Source of the DNA: Fasciolopsis buskii
Taxonomy: Eukaryota > Platyhelminthes > Trematoda > Plagiorchiida > Fasciolidae
Assembly (NCBI GenBank): GCA_008360955.1
Contig: LUCM01006494.1
Location: 28,598 to 92,597, forward strand
DNA length: 64,000 bases
Direction: 5' to 3'
In this document: positions 47,736 to 59,570 of the stretch, piece by piece
Layout of the letters: the number at the start of each line of letters is the position of its first letter
Numbering within the stretch: position 1 is the stretch's first letter
Made by a program: the position numbers and the translations under genes
The notes under the pieces: generated by a model
Told to the model about the DNA's origin: nothing
Seen by the model: only the letters and a program-made list of their open reading frames with translations
The model's database searches: none

Positions 47736-48165
47736 TTCAAAAACTCATATTTTTCGGCTACGTTTGTCATTATTTGCTTTTGTGCGGTTTATCATAATTA
47801 AATGTTTGTTCTGCATTGTACTTGGTTTGCTTTGTCTGTTATATTTTCCCAAGCGACTTCGTCAGTTGTGTCTCCAAACCCTGATAGACGAAAGTTCTAG
47901 ACGTTACTTTTCAGGCCTCTTCTTTTTGTTAATCCTTGATTCTTTACCAGACCTTGCGGCCTCTCCATATTCAAGACTATCAGGCTCTCTGATTTTAGAC
48001 CTAGCTCCCATTTTTCAACTTTGGATCTGCGCAGCAATTCAGAACTTCTATGCTTCAAAACATGAAAGAGTCACTAGCAGCACCATGAATGTGTGTCTAA
48101 TCCACTTGAGTAATTATCAGCAGCCATTTCGCAGCACGCGTCGCAGAGCACGTGGCTGTATTTAG
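47701..48165 (+). CDS. Hydrophobic open frame, doubtful gene
   Basis: A 154-codon frame from an ATG, with two or three hydrophobic stretches (FVRFIIIKCLFCIVLGLLCL and FFLLILDSL), ending in a basic RSTRRRARG tail. It starts at the edge of an RTE relic and lies on a T-rich strand, which often yields spurious hydrophobic frames. No homologue is recognised and no splice signals are evident. Confidence 0.2.
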   Translation: MSTLRILKQFHFSKTHIFRLRLSLFAFVRFIIIKCLFCIVLGLLCLLYFPKRLRQLCLQTLIDESSRRYFSGLFFLLILDSLPDLAASPYSRLSGSLILDLAPIFQLWICAAIQNFYASKHERVTSSTMNVCLIHLSNYQQPFRSTRRRARGCI

Positions 48166-49450
48166 CCATGAAGCTAATCAGTTAGTTTGTGAGTTGCACA
48201 AAAATAGTTGCTAAATGCTATCATGTTCTGATACATTGCCACAGTTTCCCCGAGCTCCGTCGAAGTGCGATGCACACTGGTTCACTTGATCAACAATTTA
48301 GGTCGATACCATCTCGTCTTTAATCGGCACGGCCCTATAATGCAAGTTGAACGACCTCATTGCTCTTCGACTAGTCACATCAAGATAGAGGGATCAGATA
48401 CTTCAGGGCCCTGTGAGCAATTAACTTCCCAGCTAGCATAATAAGAGTCAGCAGATGGATGCTTGGGGAAAACTGAAACCAAATCCTGGTCATATCGCAT
48501 CTTATGATCTCTTTTATATGATCCTTCCATGGTTGGTTCATGTTTTACTAACTATCATCAAGCCGTTTTTAACCGGCTAACATCCGATGTTTGTGCAACG
48601 GATGTAGGAGAGAAATGCATAAATTTTTCTCTCCTGCATGCAGTTGTTCACAAACTGTTGGTTATAGCTACTGGTATAGGTTATTCATCGCAAGGGAGTA
48701 AATGCAAAAATATAGTCCAACGAAGACCGATAGGTGCAAAGTCAGTTTACTCGAAACTGTAAAGTTACACACTGCTTACTCATAATATCATTAGTGGAAA
48801 CGAAAATAGAGCAACCTATAGTACAATGTTTTCAGAAAATCATACTATTGGACGCTGATATCGTCGTTCAACCACCACCCTAAGGGTTCTGTATAACGAT
48901 TTTGCGCAAGACACTGCTACCGCAAACAGCTAGGCAAAGAATTCGGAGAGTGATTACATTATGCCCCTATAATTGATTTGATGAGTGAGAAAAGACAACT
49001 TTGATTGATTAGGAGAAACAGATAGAGAAAGCTGTCACGATATATCCACGGATAAAAGCTGTCGCAAACAATGCGTCAATGAAACACAATTGTAAGCCGT
49101 CAAATTATTAACAAAGCTGAACGCACTCACATTCATATAATTGTTATGAATGTGGATCATTTGAGAATCTTTCACTTTGGGTATCCCACAGGTCTTGACT
49201 TGATAAATTGTTGTTCATCAGGAGACTGTTACATTTCCATAACTTTATTATGTGATAAAAAACAATTAGATTGCAACAGAATGCGCATATTGAATCAAAA
49301 ATTTGGAACTTGTGCTGAAACAAAAGCTTAGAAAAAAGCGGATTATGTCGTAATTAGATTATCATCCCATATATTAACTTTTTCTTTGATGTTTGAGCTT
49401 TGTGTTCAGGAACAATGTGTATTTGTACTTTAAGTATAGGTGTGTAATAA
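48166..49450. other. Unassigned sequence
   Basis: Short frames at 48529-48762 and 49146-49331 lack support. Confidence 0.3.
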
Positions 49451-49457
49451 TGTCTGC

Positions 49458-50070
49458 CTAAGCAAAGCGTATTGCTGAGTGGCAAGTCATCTTATTTATA
49501 ACGGCAACGATGTCAACAAGGAAAACATCAATAATCAGAACAGACACAAGCCAATAAAGAGACCCTGGGCGACCAACATCCACAAGCCTTGGAGGTAAAA
49601 TGACGGCGGCCGTCATAAGAACCGGTAACGAGCACAGGGCCATCGCTGTAAAGTTTTCCATGCTTTGCAAGAATCAGAAGCCCGTTTTAGAATGTAAACA
49701 GTGGATAGTCTATGCGTTTATTTTGTCTGGCAGTTGCAACTCAATAATATTACGTTGGACGAATGTCCCATAACTGATTGAAGACACCAGCGTTATACTT
49801 TTAAGGTTATTTCACCGATTGCCTATTATTTTCAAATACAGAGCCTCAAAGGAAGGACAAATGTGTGGCGGCAATTACGTCATCGATTCTCCGAGGTGCC
49901 GGTCTCAGCGACAACGGAATAACCAACAAGAAGACCTTGTGTGGTGTTAAAAAGATAAAAAACTGTTTTATTGCTTACTGTAGGACTTCTTATTTGTTCT
50001 CGCACAACCCAGTTATTGCAAGTGAGCATCCCGGACTTGTCTGGTGGATCCAAAATAACGAGGGTGCTTA
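49458..50070 (-). CDS. Candidate multi-exon gene fragment with a 43-bp intron
   Basis: Minus-strand exon 50070-49979 reads TLVILDPPDKSGMLTCNNWV, then REQIRSPT, and ends at a gtaagc donor. A 43-bp intron (49978-49936) ends in acacaag. The next exon from 49935 reads VFLLVIPLSLRPAPRRIDD and either stops at 49846 or splices at gtaatt. In the second case the acceptor ttcttgcaaag near 49662 continues in phase with HGKLYSDGPVLVTGSYDGR. A different frame there encodes two hydrophobic stretches (49661-49458), so the third exon is ambiguous. No family is recognised. Confidence 0.35.
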
Positions 50071-50343
50071 CTAATTTAGATATCACGTGTCCAAAAAGTA
50101 GCTAAATTTATCTAGTTTCTGTTTTCTACCGACTGATAGATGCAGCTCTCTGTGAAAACCTTTCTGAAGAAATCTTTACTTGCTTCCATTGCAAAACAAA
50201 TTGCAAATGCCTTGCGTAAACAGCTTAAAATTCAATTAGGTGTTCTACACCTTTGTTACGAAAAAAAAGATTGAAGAAGCTATAGCGCCTTTCCACCGAA
50301 CATTTATCAACCGAAATCCTTCACATTTTCTCTCCTTTTTCAG

Positions 50344-50953
50344 ATGACTTCGCTGTTCCCTGCTGTTACCCTGATAAATTATGGAAAAGAGGACGTTTGC
50401 GTACTTTTGAATTTGTAGTTTTCAACGGTAAAAACTGTGCCTATGTACCAGACGTATTGGTACCACCTTTCACTGGATGATGTAAGCTACCACAGCAACA
50501 CGGCCAGTCAGGAGCATAACCCATACAGGTAACGTAGCTCATTTCAGTCACTTTTGGCTTGGCTTCTAAAGTACAATGACATGCCTTTGACCAATAACGG
50601 AACCATTACAACAGATCTAGGAAAGAGTTCGTAAATGAACACTTGTAACTAAGAGATAAGAAATAATTTTAGCAAACACTTGCCTCTTTTGTACCCGAGG
50701 GTAAAGGGGACAACAAAAAAACGTACGTGCAATACCCGTAAGTCTTTGTACGGTTTATATACAAATTGCTCTTCCATTTGTACTAAGTACATTGAGAAAA
50801 TCCCTTGTAATCTTGTCCAAAAAGAGGACCCGAAAACACTAGTGCTGCTAAGGTTATATTTATCCATTCCTTGCATCAACAAAGACGCAGAACCTGTTCA
50901 AAATACGGCTTCCACCCACTTTACAGTCTCATGTCTAACGGGACATCATCGAA
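50344..50953 (+). CDS. Candidate exons with a Tudor-like pattern, including a 27-nt exon
   Basis: Exons 50344-50453, 50673-50737 and 50927-50953 have good acceptors (cctttttcag, atttttag, cccactttacag). The first donor is gtattg and the other two are gtaagt. Phases agree (0, then 2, leaving in 2). The joined reading starts DDFAVPCCYPDKLWKRGRL, then FEFVVFNGKNCAYVP, and then ASFVPEGKGDNKK. The order C-x6-W-x-RG-x-L, a hydrophobic strand with G, then YVP-x4-L resembles a Tudor core (C..WYRA.V...V.F.DYGN..VP...L). The match is weak and unverified. The opposite strand is also open over 50882-50649. Confidence 0.35.
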
Positions 50954-52231
50954 GTAAGTATTAATGGTACTGATTGTCCACCAGTTTTAAGGGCAAGGAG
51001 ATTATCAAATCATTACCATGTCAGTTACAAGAGGTTAACTGAAACATGTAATCAGTCTATGCCAGGGAACTAGTAAAATGGTTTGATCCAATCCATACAG
51101 CATTAGACGGCTGCTAAAAGAGTTCCAAGCAAGAATGCGGCGGCAGCACGAGGAAAGACAGCTAGATTGCAGTCCTCCTATTTCGGCCATAATTTTATGG
51201 TAACTTCGCTAGAACAGCTACGTGAAGCGAAGTCGAAAGTTTTGATTCTATATTTTCGTGTCGAATTAGTAAAACATCAGGTATTCACCAAATGGTTAGT
51301 AATACGTTTCAAATGGAACCAGTTTTTGCAACTGCAATAGTCGAAAGGTGCAAATGACTTCGCCCACACGGTCGTGCCGTGGATAATCACGAACATCCTG
51401 ATCGCTAGCTTAAACTACAAAGAGGCGCACGGAAAGTTTGCATTTAAAAACCTACTGCTAGGTAGGTTTCACGATGGACGCCAGTGTGTGGCGGCCATAA
51501 GAAGCATCTGTCTAAGGTGTATTAGAGGCGACACAAAATCAGTATGCCTACACGTTGGCATTTCTACGGCAGCGAGAAGAATTATGAAAGGTAGATCAGC
51601 TGCATGAGTGTAATTTAATTTCCAAAACATCACAATACCCACATTTTTAGTTCGCCAAGATAACGCACTGTCATGAAACCCCATATATGGATGACAATAT
51701 GGAAATTTTGTATGCTTATTATTATCCTTATTTGATAATAGACCGCTCTTGCAAACTGTGGTCACTATTCAAGTCACCTAATAAGGTCTTCGTTGAGCCC
51801 CGATGCACTGAGAAAACGAAAATGTCGACTATATATTCCGTCCGTTCTATTTCACATAATTAGCTGAAGGGAGGCTGTCTGCTGCCTAGAGCCATAAGGA
51901 CGGCGCACGGTCGTTCTCTACTGAGAAGCACCATCACAGACAACCGCAGTTTCCCGTAGTACAGCATTGGTTTCATTGCAGATGGATAAAGCAGGACGTT
52001 TCCGGAGTTATGACTCTTACTATGCTGCCAAGAACCCAAAATGATCCCTACCGTGGGCATGTTTCCTCGGAATAATCGGTAATGACCTAGATGGATGAAA
52101 GTTATTGAGTAGTTAGCAAAAGAGGTTGGGTGGTAGGAGAAAATAATAGGATGAATTAGGTTGGCTTCCGGGACCGGAAAAAGCGACCTGGCAAAAACTG
52201 CTACCCACCACCTGGCTGACACTAACAGTGT
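50954..52231. other. Unassigned sequence downstream of the kinase gene
   Basis: Frames at 51374-51607 and 51860-52222 show no domain or splice support. Confidence 0.3.
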
Positions 52232-52842
52232 TTAACTTCCTCTCTTTGGATTCAGAGAGGAGGCAAAAATTACTGTAATGACCAATGTTTAGCTGTCCAT
52301 GTTACATGGAATGGAAAAGCGCAACACTTACTATCAGGGAAAAAGAATCGTATTTCTCGTTCGGCGCTGATAAAGCTATCGCTTCCGTGAACGGCGTTCT
52401 GTTGATCATCGGTTCCATAAAGCGCTCGAATACTGCAAATAATGTTTCACATGAGAAGGTTACCTATTGGGTGCAATCATTTTTGCAGTCAATGAATTTG
52501 CTGGACCCATAAGTTCTCGCCATGCAGCTAACGCACCTTCTTTAGCAAGAACCATGGCCATAATAACGTCGCTGCTCATATAGGAAACCAGAGATGGAAA
52601 AAACATTTTCCCATAATGCTCCGAAAAGAATTCACTTGCTTGTTCTGGAGAAAGGCGCACTGTTCTTTTCTGTTTCAAAATTTTATGGCAATCTAACTTT
52701 GGGTTTGTATTTATACCTGTATTATGAAAAAACCATTTTTCAGAATAATTTCCTCTATATCATCAGCAAAAGGAACCGCATCCGGCTTGATTATTGCAAG
52801 AGTACGCTCCACATAAATGTATGGTGGACCATTTGCCTCCAT
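52232..52842 (-). CDS. NME5: NME5-type nucleoside diphosphate kinase (four exons)
   Basis: Exons 52842-52717, 52669-52464, 52432-52332 and 52272-52232 join in consistent phases (0, 2, 1) to a 157-residue protein ending in TAA. The kinase fold begins YVERTLAIIKPDAV (K19 binds phosphate), continues RLSPEQASEFFSEHYGKMFF and SYMSSDVIMAMVLAK, then GPANSLTAKMIAPNSIRALYG, and has the active-site signature NAVHGSDSFISAERE with H126. The SPEQ, YGKMFFP, YMSS and GPxNS features fit NME5 rather than NME1-like enzymes. NME5 is a cilium- and sperm-tail-associated member, linked to radial spokes in vertebrates. The usual C-terminal DPY30-like tail (human protein about 212 residues) is absent; the protein ends FFFPDIIFASSLNPKRGS. 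The introns are 47, 31 and 59 bp. The start is the first ATG before the domain. Confidence 0.88.
52433..52463 (-). other. 31-bp intron in the NME5 gene
   Basis: The minus-strand sequence begins GTAACC and ends TTTGCAG. Reading through it would hit TAA at once, while removing it restores the family sequence across PNS-IRALYG. Confidence 0.85.
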
Positions 52843-53140
52843 TTTGTAGGCTAAATTTACTATGATCAAAGTGGTGACCCGATTACACCACCGAAGAACC
52901 GCGCCCATTTGCTGCCATGACATTAACACAAATGACAAATTAAAACCGACGAATTCAAGTCACCGAAGTGAAAAAAGGTGCCTTTGACAGTTTTTCCTCC
53001 ACATTTAAGCTTAAATGACCAAAGGAACTGCGAATCTTTTGTTTTGCAGCAGCCGATAGACGTCATTCACCACGTAAAGTTCAAGTGGTTTAGCTACCAG
53101 CTCTCTTTAAAGCGACGCAGAAGTCTCAATGATCGGGTAA
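52843..53140. other. Upstream flank of the kinase gene
   Basis: No TATA or other promoter element is clear. Confidence 0.3.
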
Positions 53141-53149
53141 GTGATGGAA

Positions 53150-53880
53150 GAATTATGAGCAACGATTCTTGGGTAGGGACAAGCGCTATGGTGGTATGAG
53201 TAGATGTCGGAAATAGGCTAAGCTGTGCTTAATACCTAATTACCTAAGCTTCACGACTGCCTCGCAGACATCCCAGAAAGGTATGTGGCGATAGAACCTT
53301 CTGACATTTTTGAATACTGACACAGTATTTCCTTCCGCCACCACGATTGCCGACCATTTTCCAAGTAAACTACTACTTTGTCAGCTCTCCTTTTTAACAG
53401 ATTCCGCTGAATTTGGCCTAAACTGCGGCTTGTCGGTGTTTGGAAACCCGCTTAGTTCTGTCATTGTTTCCATTTAGTATCCACGGACCTCCTTTGCACC
53501 AGCGAAAATAACCGTAGTGCCTCTAATCACTGACCTTGTTTTACCACACGCAACCCCATCATCTTTCTTTCGAACGTTCCTTGAACTTCCTCCATTGTGA
53601 CAAGATCCTTCGTTGAATGAGGGGACCAGGATAGGACCGCGTACTCCAGACGTTGGTGGCTTTCCGTGGCGGGGCTATTACCCTCCCGCACGACACCGTA
53701 CTGCGAGGCTGGTACCAAAGTTCATCGGCATTGCAACCGTCTGCATGTGTTCGGCCGTTCTTCAGGCCCACAATGCCCCTCTTCCGGGTCAAGATTTCTG
53801 GGGTCCCTAACTTAAGGAACATACTTTGAGGGTCCCTGCGCTGTAAGCCAAAAGATCTTCGCAACATTCACTTATACGTT
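53150..53880 (-). pseudogene. CR1-like LINE relic (reverse transcriptase end)
   Basis: The minus strand reads RLEYAVLSWSPHSTKDLVTM, then EEVQGTFERKMMGLRVVKQ. This matches the thumb region of CR1/Jockey-group RTs (RPHLEY-x2-W-P-x3-KD-x4-E-x-VQRR-x-T). It is followed by decayed C-terminal sequence. Frameshifts separate it from upstream pieces at 53867-53720. Confidence 0.6.
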
Positions 53881-54780
53881 CAGGTCTTGAGGCCTCGAGA
53901 TACTTGTCGGTATAAAAGCTTGTAAGCCTAATGATTCGCAGATCCACACAGTCGCGTGAAAATTGACATCCCTGTCCGAATCAGACGGAAAATCTTCGTT
54001 CTGTATCACCTCTCCAGGAATACAAAACGACTGTTTGCATCTTGTCAGTCCAGCTGTGGGTAATTTGTGAACTTAGTTTGCAGTTTTTGCCATGTCCGCA
54101 GTTACCTTCAAGGGATACGTTAATGCTTTTCTGCTAGTTACGGCCTGTCGGATATCGCAACTCCAATGCAGTACATGGGTTCAATAACGTGGACAGCAGA
54201 CTTAGTCACACTTATCTCCTACCCTGGGTCAACCCCGAATTCCATCAGTTCGGCTAGTGAGTGACTTTGTTCGAGATCCAGACGGCATCCAGCTGGGAAG
54301 TACCCAGGTAGAAATGCTGTCACTCGATATGGAGTCTGACAATTTATGTGCTTTTCCATTTATGAGTTGGCGTAGCCACTACTGCCATTACGCTTCTATG
54401 CAGAGTAGAATGAGCCTGTCGATCTTGTATTTCGTTAGGTACTTAAACACCCATGAAGCTGTCGACCAGAGCCTTGCGTGCTGGCATGAGCCATGTTAAG
54501 ACTCTGTCCTTTTCGGCTCCCACCGGTTGATGTAGAAAAGGAATAACCCAAAGGGCCAGGCGAGCGTTCAGATTTCTTCCGATGGTGCGGGCATAAATAG
54601 CCATCCATCTCTGCAAGTGTTAACTTTGTCTCGATTTCCTCGGGTGTTCCCACAGATTTGCATAATTCTGAAAGCTCACTTTTAGAAGGAATTTATTACG
54701 TGGGCATTCCATAATGCAATCAGATCATGGGCATCAGATCGGTTAAGCCGTGCACTAAGCCTCAAACTTCATAGGCTGTC
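53881..54780. other. Probable transposon debris, unassigned
   Basis: Minus-strand frames at 54653-54435 may be further LINE remnants, but no diagnostic motif was found. Confidence 0.3.
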
Positions 54781-54784
54781 TACT

Positions 54785-55330
54785 TCATAACAGGGCGACC
54801 ACTAGTATCAGCAATTCACCCCGAGGACCAGAACACGCCATTCTTTTTGTTAAACATTTACAAATAGCTTTGTACACTACACACTGATCATCACTTTGTT
54901 TGATCCTCAAATAGGGGACTACCCTAACGTTGAACCTTACCGGGATACATTCGTTTCCTCCAACGTTCCATGCCCTCTTGCCTGGTTCACCTCTGGGTAG
55001 ATGGTACGAATATGTATTCAACATTCAATCCAGCCAGTAGCACTAGTACTCAATCAACTCTCCTCTTATGAGAACAGCCCCATCTCCCCAGAGTTCGTTG
55101 CCATGCATTTTTCCTGGCTCAGGAAAACTGGCGTCGCCAGTGGTTAAACCAGTTATAGTCAAGCATCTCCCTGAAGGGGCGGTGACCAGGACTGCACACA
55201 ATGCTGCATGCTAGGTCTCACCAATGATTTACAAAAGGATATGAACACCTCAGACACCTTGGACGAAACGGCTGATCCAAACCCAAAATTTTCTCTGCTA
55301 GATCTATTTCGTGCTTCCTTCAACTACTCA
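54785..55330 (-). pseudogene. Second CR1-like LINE relic
   Basis: The minus strand near 55230-55150 reads KSLVRPSMQHCVQSWSPPLQ, the same thumb motif as the copy at 53.6 kb. It therefore belongs to a separate insertion. Downstream sequence to 54785 is consistent with its C-terminal end. Confidence 0.55.
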
Positions 55331-58300
55331 GACAGCTTCTAGCCTGCAATATTCGTCACCAAAATGCACATTTGGCCTGGTCTGCACTTGGCGGGTGTCC
55401 ATCGACTGCCAGAAAGCGGTAGCATTGCAACAGTGCTGATGAGCAAATGACATTTCCATCGTCCACTGACGTGCGTCGCTTTGCAGCTCAGTGTGTTAAT
55501 TGTTTAGGTTTCCGCTAAGTTTGCACTTTAACTACTCCAACTACTACCATGTGCTCTACGAATATAACATGCATCAGGTAATACTGCAGCCAAATAACTG
55601 GCGCAAAATAAAAAACCAACATGCTAAGAACAGATCCAGGGGTTCCACGGGCAGATTCCTTAAACTGACCCCATCATCTGAAGTGCCCTCGCCCGCCCCT
55701 GCAGTTATTCGGATGCGCAGGAAGATAGCGTTATTAATAGCAGTTGGCGACCTCCGAAGGTGTCCAGTGCCTTGCTGGAATCTGGGTATCACACCGCCTT
55801 TACCTTCCTCTGTTCCTGGTTGATAGTTAATATACGTAGAAAAAGGTTAACGTTAAGCATACAGGATTGGCTGTAACAATTTAGTTTGTTTTACGTTGCT
55901 CCTGTCTCAGTCATCAATGGCCATTGGATGTTAGGGAGAGCCTTAGCACGAGCCGTCTGCACTTACATCTCTCCATATGTGGAATATACAATGCGGATTT
56001 ACAAGCAGTGTTTCTGACTTGCTGTCACCGTCGTCTGCCTTTCCTCTCGTACTCCGGCGTCACTGGCGCATATTTCTGTTGCACTGATCGGATGTACCCT
56101 TCAAAATTATTCCTAATTTACTTGTTGGCGCTAAATCCAGGTTTCCTGGTGCATTCTTATGAGGCTTAGAGCTGAGGTTTAGCAATTTAGCAACCATTTG
56201 CCTTGTTGTTTTGCTCTTTACCGTTAGCAGCACTCACCAGCTTTCAGCTATTTTCTCAGTGGTGCTGAGAATTACTCGTGCTCACCAGTCAGGCTTACCT
56301 CTGTGGTTTCACTTTTATAGAGGCGTCAAGGTTCCTGGCAGGACGTGAAAATCCCCCTTTATTTTCGATCATATTTCTCTCGCGTCTGCCTCGTTCTCTC
56401 TTTCGCAGACCAATGCGGATTCCCGAATCATAAGTCTCAGAAGTCCGGCTTTCAGAGTCGCTTCACGAGCCTCCAGAAAGTTCCCAATTTTCAGCTTGAC
56501 GCAAGAACCCGACCGCCCATGCTCGGCTATGTCAGAAACACAAACTCACAGCGACACTGTCACACATTGTGGTGACTAGATCCAGGAGCGCTGAGTTGTG
56601 TATTACCCCAGGTCTTGTATTTTCTTGGACAATCCAGAACAAAACCGTTTGGTGCAGCAGTTGTGGGAAAGTTTTCTAGGCCACTCTCAGATTGCCGCTT
56701 TCTGAATTTCAATCATAGCTCCAAACAGTTTAAGCTTCAGCGTAAGAATGTATTTCAAATCCGCTGCTAGGTCTCTCTAGATCCCGGTTAACCTACAGCG
56801 GTCGTTTTATTCTGGAGATGGGTCCATTTGCACGCAATCACAATCAGTTGACATTTAACTCTCACCGAGACTGCGCAATAATTATCAATTAAAAGTTTTC
56901 ACCTTAACTTCAAACAGATCCAACCAAGACGTATTGAGCCAAAGGCCCATTGTACACAGCAATTTATTTACCAGCTTCTGGCGCAACATTAATTCTATTC
57001 AAATCAATCATCAGACCTGATGCTGATTCTAGAATCTAGCCATGGGACTAACTCGATTAACGGGGCAAGTCGTTCTGAAAAGAATTTTACAGGCTTTCAC
57101 GATCCACTCCAGATAACAGGTTAGACCCTAAAAGCTGGAACCGCATTCCTGGAGAATGTGCATTTAATGGGGTATAAATGCAAACATTCATACTGTTGAT
57201 GGGTATTTCAATATTTTGGCCGCACCAATCCCTCCGGAGAGTTATCATACTCGGATGGGAAACGAACTGAATTTCAAGAAAGTGCAAGCCATAAAAAGCG
57301 TGGGCAGGAAATTCCCCTGGCGCAGAAAAACGGCACTTCGGATGAACTGCATCGTGTATTTTACACGGCGCAGGTTAAGGCCAGCATGGACAATGGTGAT
57401 CATTGGGATTCACGACCATCCTCCAAACACTAAACGTCCTTCGTAATACCTGAACTCGGCCACCTATTCTCTGACGCCACTTTTATTCCTGCACGTTTGG
57501 CTCCAAAAACTAAGCCCTGAATCTACCTTGTTTACTAAGGTAGAGTTAGCATGGAGTTAACCCTTACCGTGCTATTGCACCTAACGGACGACTGCACTAG
57601 CAGCTTTTTCGGTGAGCATTATCGCACTGTTATGTTATTGTGCTTTAGTTCCGGTAACCATGGTTTTTGTAAAGGCTTTCGGGGCTACTCCCCAAAATTG
57701 ACGCCCAAGTACACTGTGGAAATTTCTGCGGGCATGTTTATCATGATTTTATGAACGGTAGACCTACTTAGGTTTGTTACTGCAGGAATGTATTCGGTGG
57801 TTAGTTATTGGCGGCCCCAAGTGTTGTGTGAAAGAGCTCACCGGGCAGTTGCAAGGAGCAGGCCGCGGAGTTTCACAGAACCTCTTTTACATTCTTGAAG
57901 TCTTCAGCCGGATGTTATATACCGAAGCTTAGAGATTACTGATTGGATATTCGCAGTGACCTCACTGGATGAAGTAAGTTTTAATGAACCTTTGTGACCC
58001 ATTTGCCTTTCGATAGCTTTTCTTCTGCATCCTCCGATTCCAAACTTTAGGGCGCCTCGGAATGCCTTTATGTACCCCATCCTCACCGACCAGTGGATTC
58101 AGTTTCGTAGATCACAACTTTCACCATTATAAAAAATGTTCCGGTTAAGTCGTCCATGTATCCGAAACTCCATTGGTGGTGATGCAAGAATGCCTCATCA
58201 TGAAGAGTCCCGCAGTATCTACACGAGGAAGTAATGTTATGCAACACACTGCATACTGTAGTACAAAGTCCCACCAACTGTATGAAAGGCTTTCGGTTTC

Positions 58301-58340
58301 AGTTGTCAGTGCGGTTGGTTCCCTTTGAGGCCTCATGATG
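55331..58340. other. Repeat-like sequence with a divergent inverted pair
   Basis: A block at about 55630-55690 (+) and one at about 58010-57945 (-) are recognisably related (TTCCTTAAACTGACC with CATCATCTGAAGTG against TTCATTAAAACTTAC with TTCATCCAGTGAGG). They probably belong to one unidentified old transposon family. No intact gene is seen. Confidence 0.3.
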
Positions 58341-59475
58341 CCCCTCCAAATGCATAAGTTTTGCAGAATTATATGCTGTTTTGCGGCTGGCTTTCACACC
58401 GTTTTAATATAGTCAGTCGTTTACGTCTGTAGGCATAAGCGCATGGCTCCGGCCTGAATCGACTTGCGCTGGTGTACGAACAACAAAAACATGTCGGAGT
58501 GGAGTCAACCAACTGTTGAAAAGGACAAACACACAATGCTACTCGAAGAAGGCTATTGGGCGTTGGCCGATAATGGTGGGGAAAGATCGGGCCCCATAGG
58601 TAGCTTATAAATTATCGGCTTAAGTTTGGCGCATAACGATGTTGCAGGTTGGATGACTTGGCGTCCCCGCAGAATACAGCTAGTACCTTGATCTTAAAAA
58701 TTAAGCGAGGAAACAGGCCCCTCACCAAGTGCATAGATCCAGGCACATCATAGGCCTACTGCGTTGCCGTCTCACATTGATTAGCACTAGGTTTTATGCT
58801 CACGGGCACAAGCAACGCCCTTTCTGACGTCTTAACTGTGGTCGATATAGGTTCCTCCGAAATTATGGCCAGCGCAGGCATGCAATAGGGATTTGCCAAA
58901 TTACCAGTGACACCCCTTCCCCTCACGTGTTCAAAGGTTAGAGTTTTCCATCTCTCTTTGGGCTGCAACGCCTGAAGTTGAATTCAGCCCTCCCTTTTGA
59001 AAAAATTACGCATCCTTCTACTATCTTACCTTCGAAAAACTCTTCGTACCTCCATGATGTGTGGCACTTAGACTGCCTGTTTTATTTACTAAGCTGGCTG
59101 TGGAAACCATGCTTCTCTGGGTGACCAATGGAAGGTAGTTCAAGCTGTCACGTCACATCTCCATTAACGCCCTGTTATTTTTCAACGAGAAGTAAAAAAC
59201 TCACACTCTCGATATTCACTGAATGGAGCAGCAACCCAGTGACAGACAATGACGCATATGGGAGAGTATCCCACTTTAATGATTGTCACCAGCACTAACC
59301 GCACGTTCAAGTCAGTTACCCGACCATAAAGCAAGTTTTGTTGTGCAAACATTGACTGAAACGGTTGCAGTCAGTAATCTTTTACGTTTCCTTTATATGC
59401 TGTCATCTTATCGACCTGAATTTAGTCGCTTTACTCCTGTTCCTGTAGCACTACCCATATATTTAATTCTTTTTA
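58341..59475. other. Unassigned sequence
   Basis: No supported feature on either strand. Confidence 0.35.
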
Positions 59476-59479
59476 CGAT

Positions 59480-59570
59480 TTGGCCGGCGGTGGCCAAGGA
59501 GATAAGGTTGCAGCTCTTTGCTGTGAAAGTCACGGGTTCAAATCCTTCCACCGCCGGTCAACCTGCCTAA
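59480..59570 (+). repeat. tRNA-like element with a paired acceptor stem
   Basis: GGCGGTG near 59488 can pair with CACCGCC near 59554 as a seven-base acceptor stem. Box-like TGGCCAAGG and GGGTTCAAATCC lie at tRNA spacing. A possible anticodon arm gives loop CTCTTTG, so anticodon CTT. The T stem has two or three mismatches, so a SINE head or tRNA pseudogene is more likely than a working tRNA. Confidence 0.45.

Noticed and set aside
59480..59570. Functional tRNA gene
   Set aside because: The acceptor stem pairs, but the T stem has several mismatches and the anticodon arm is forced; a tRNA-like repeat is more likely.
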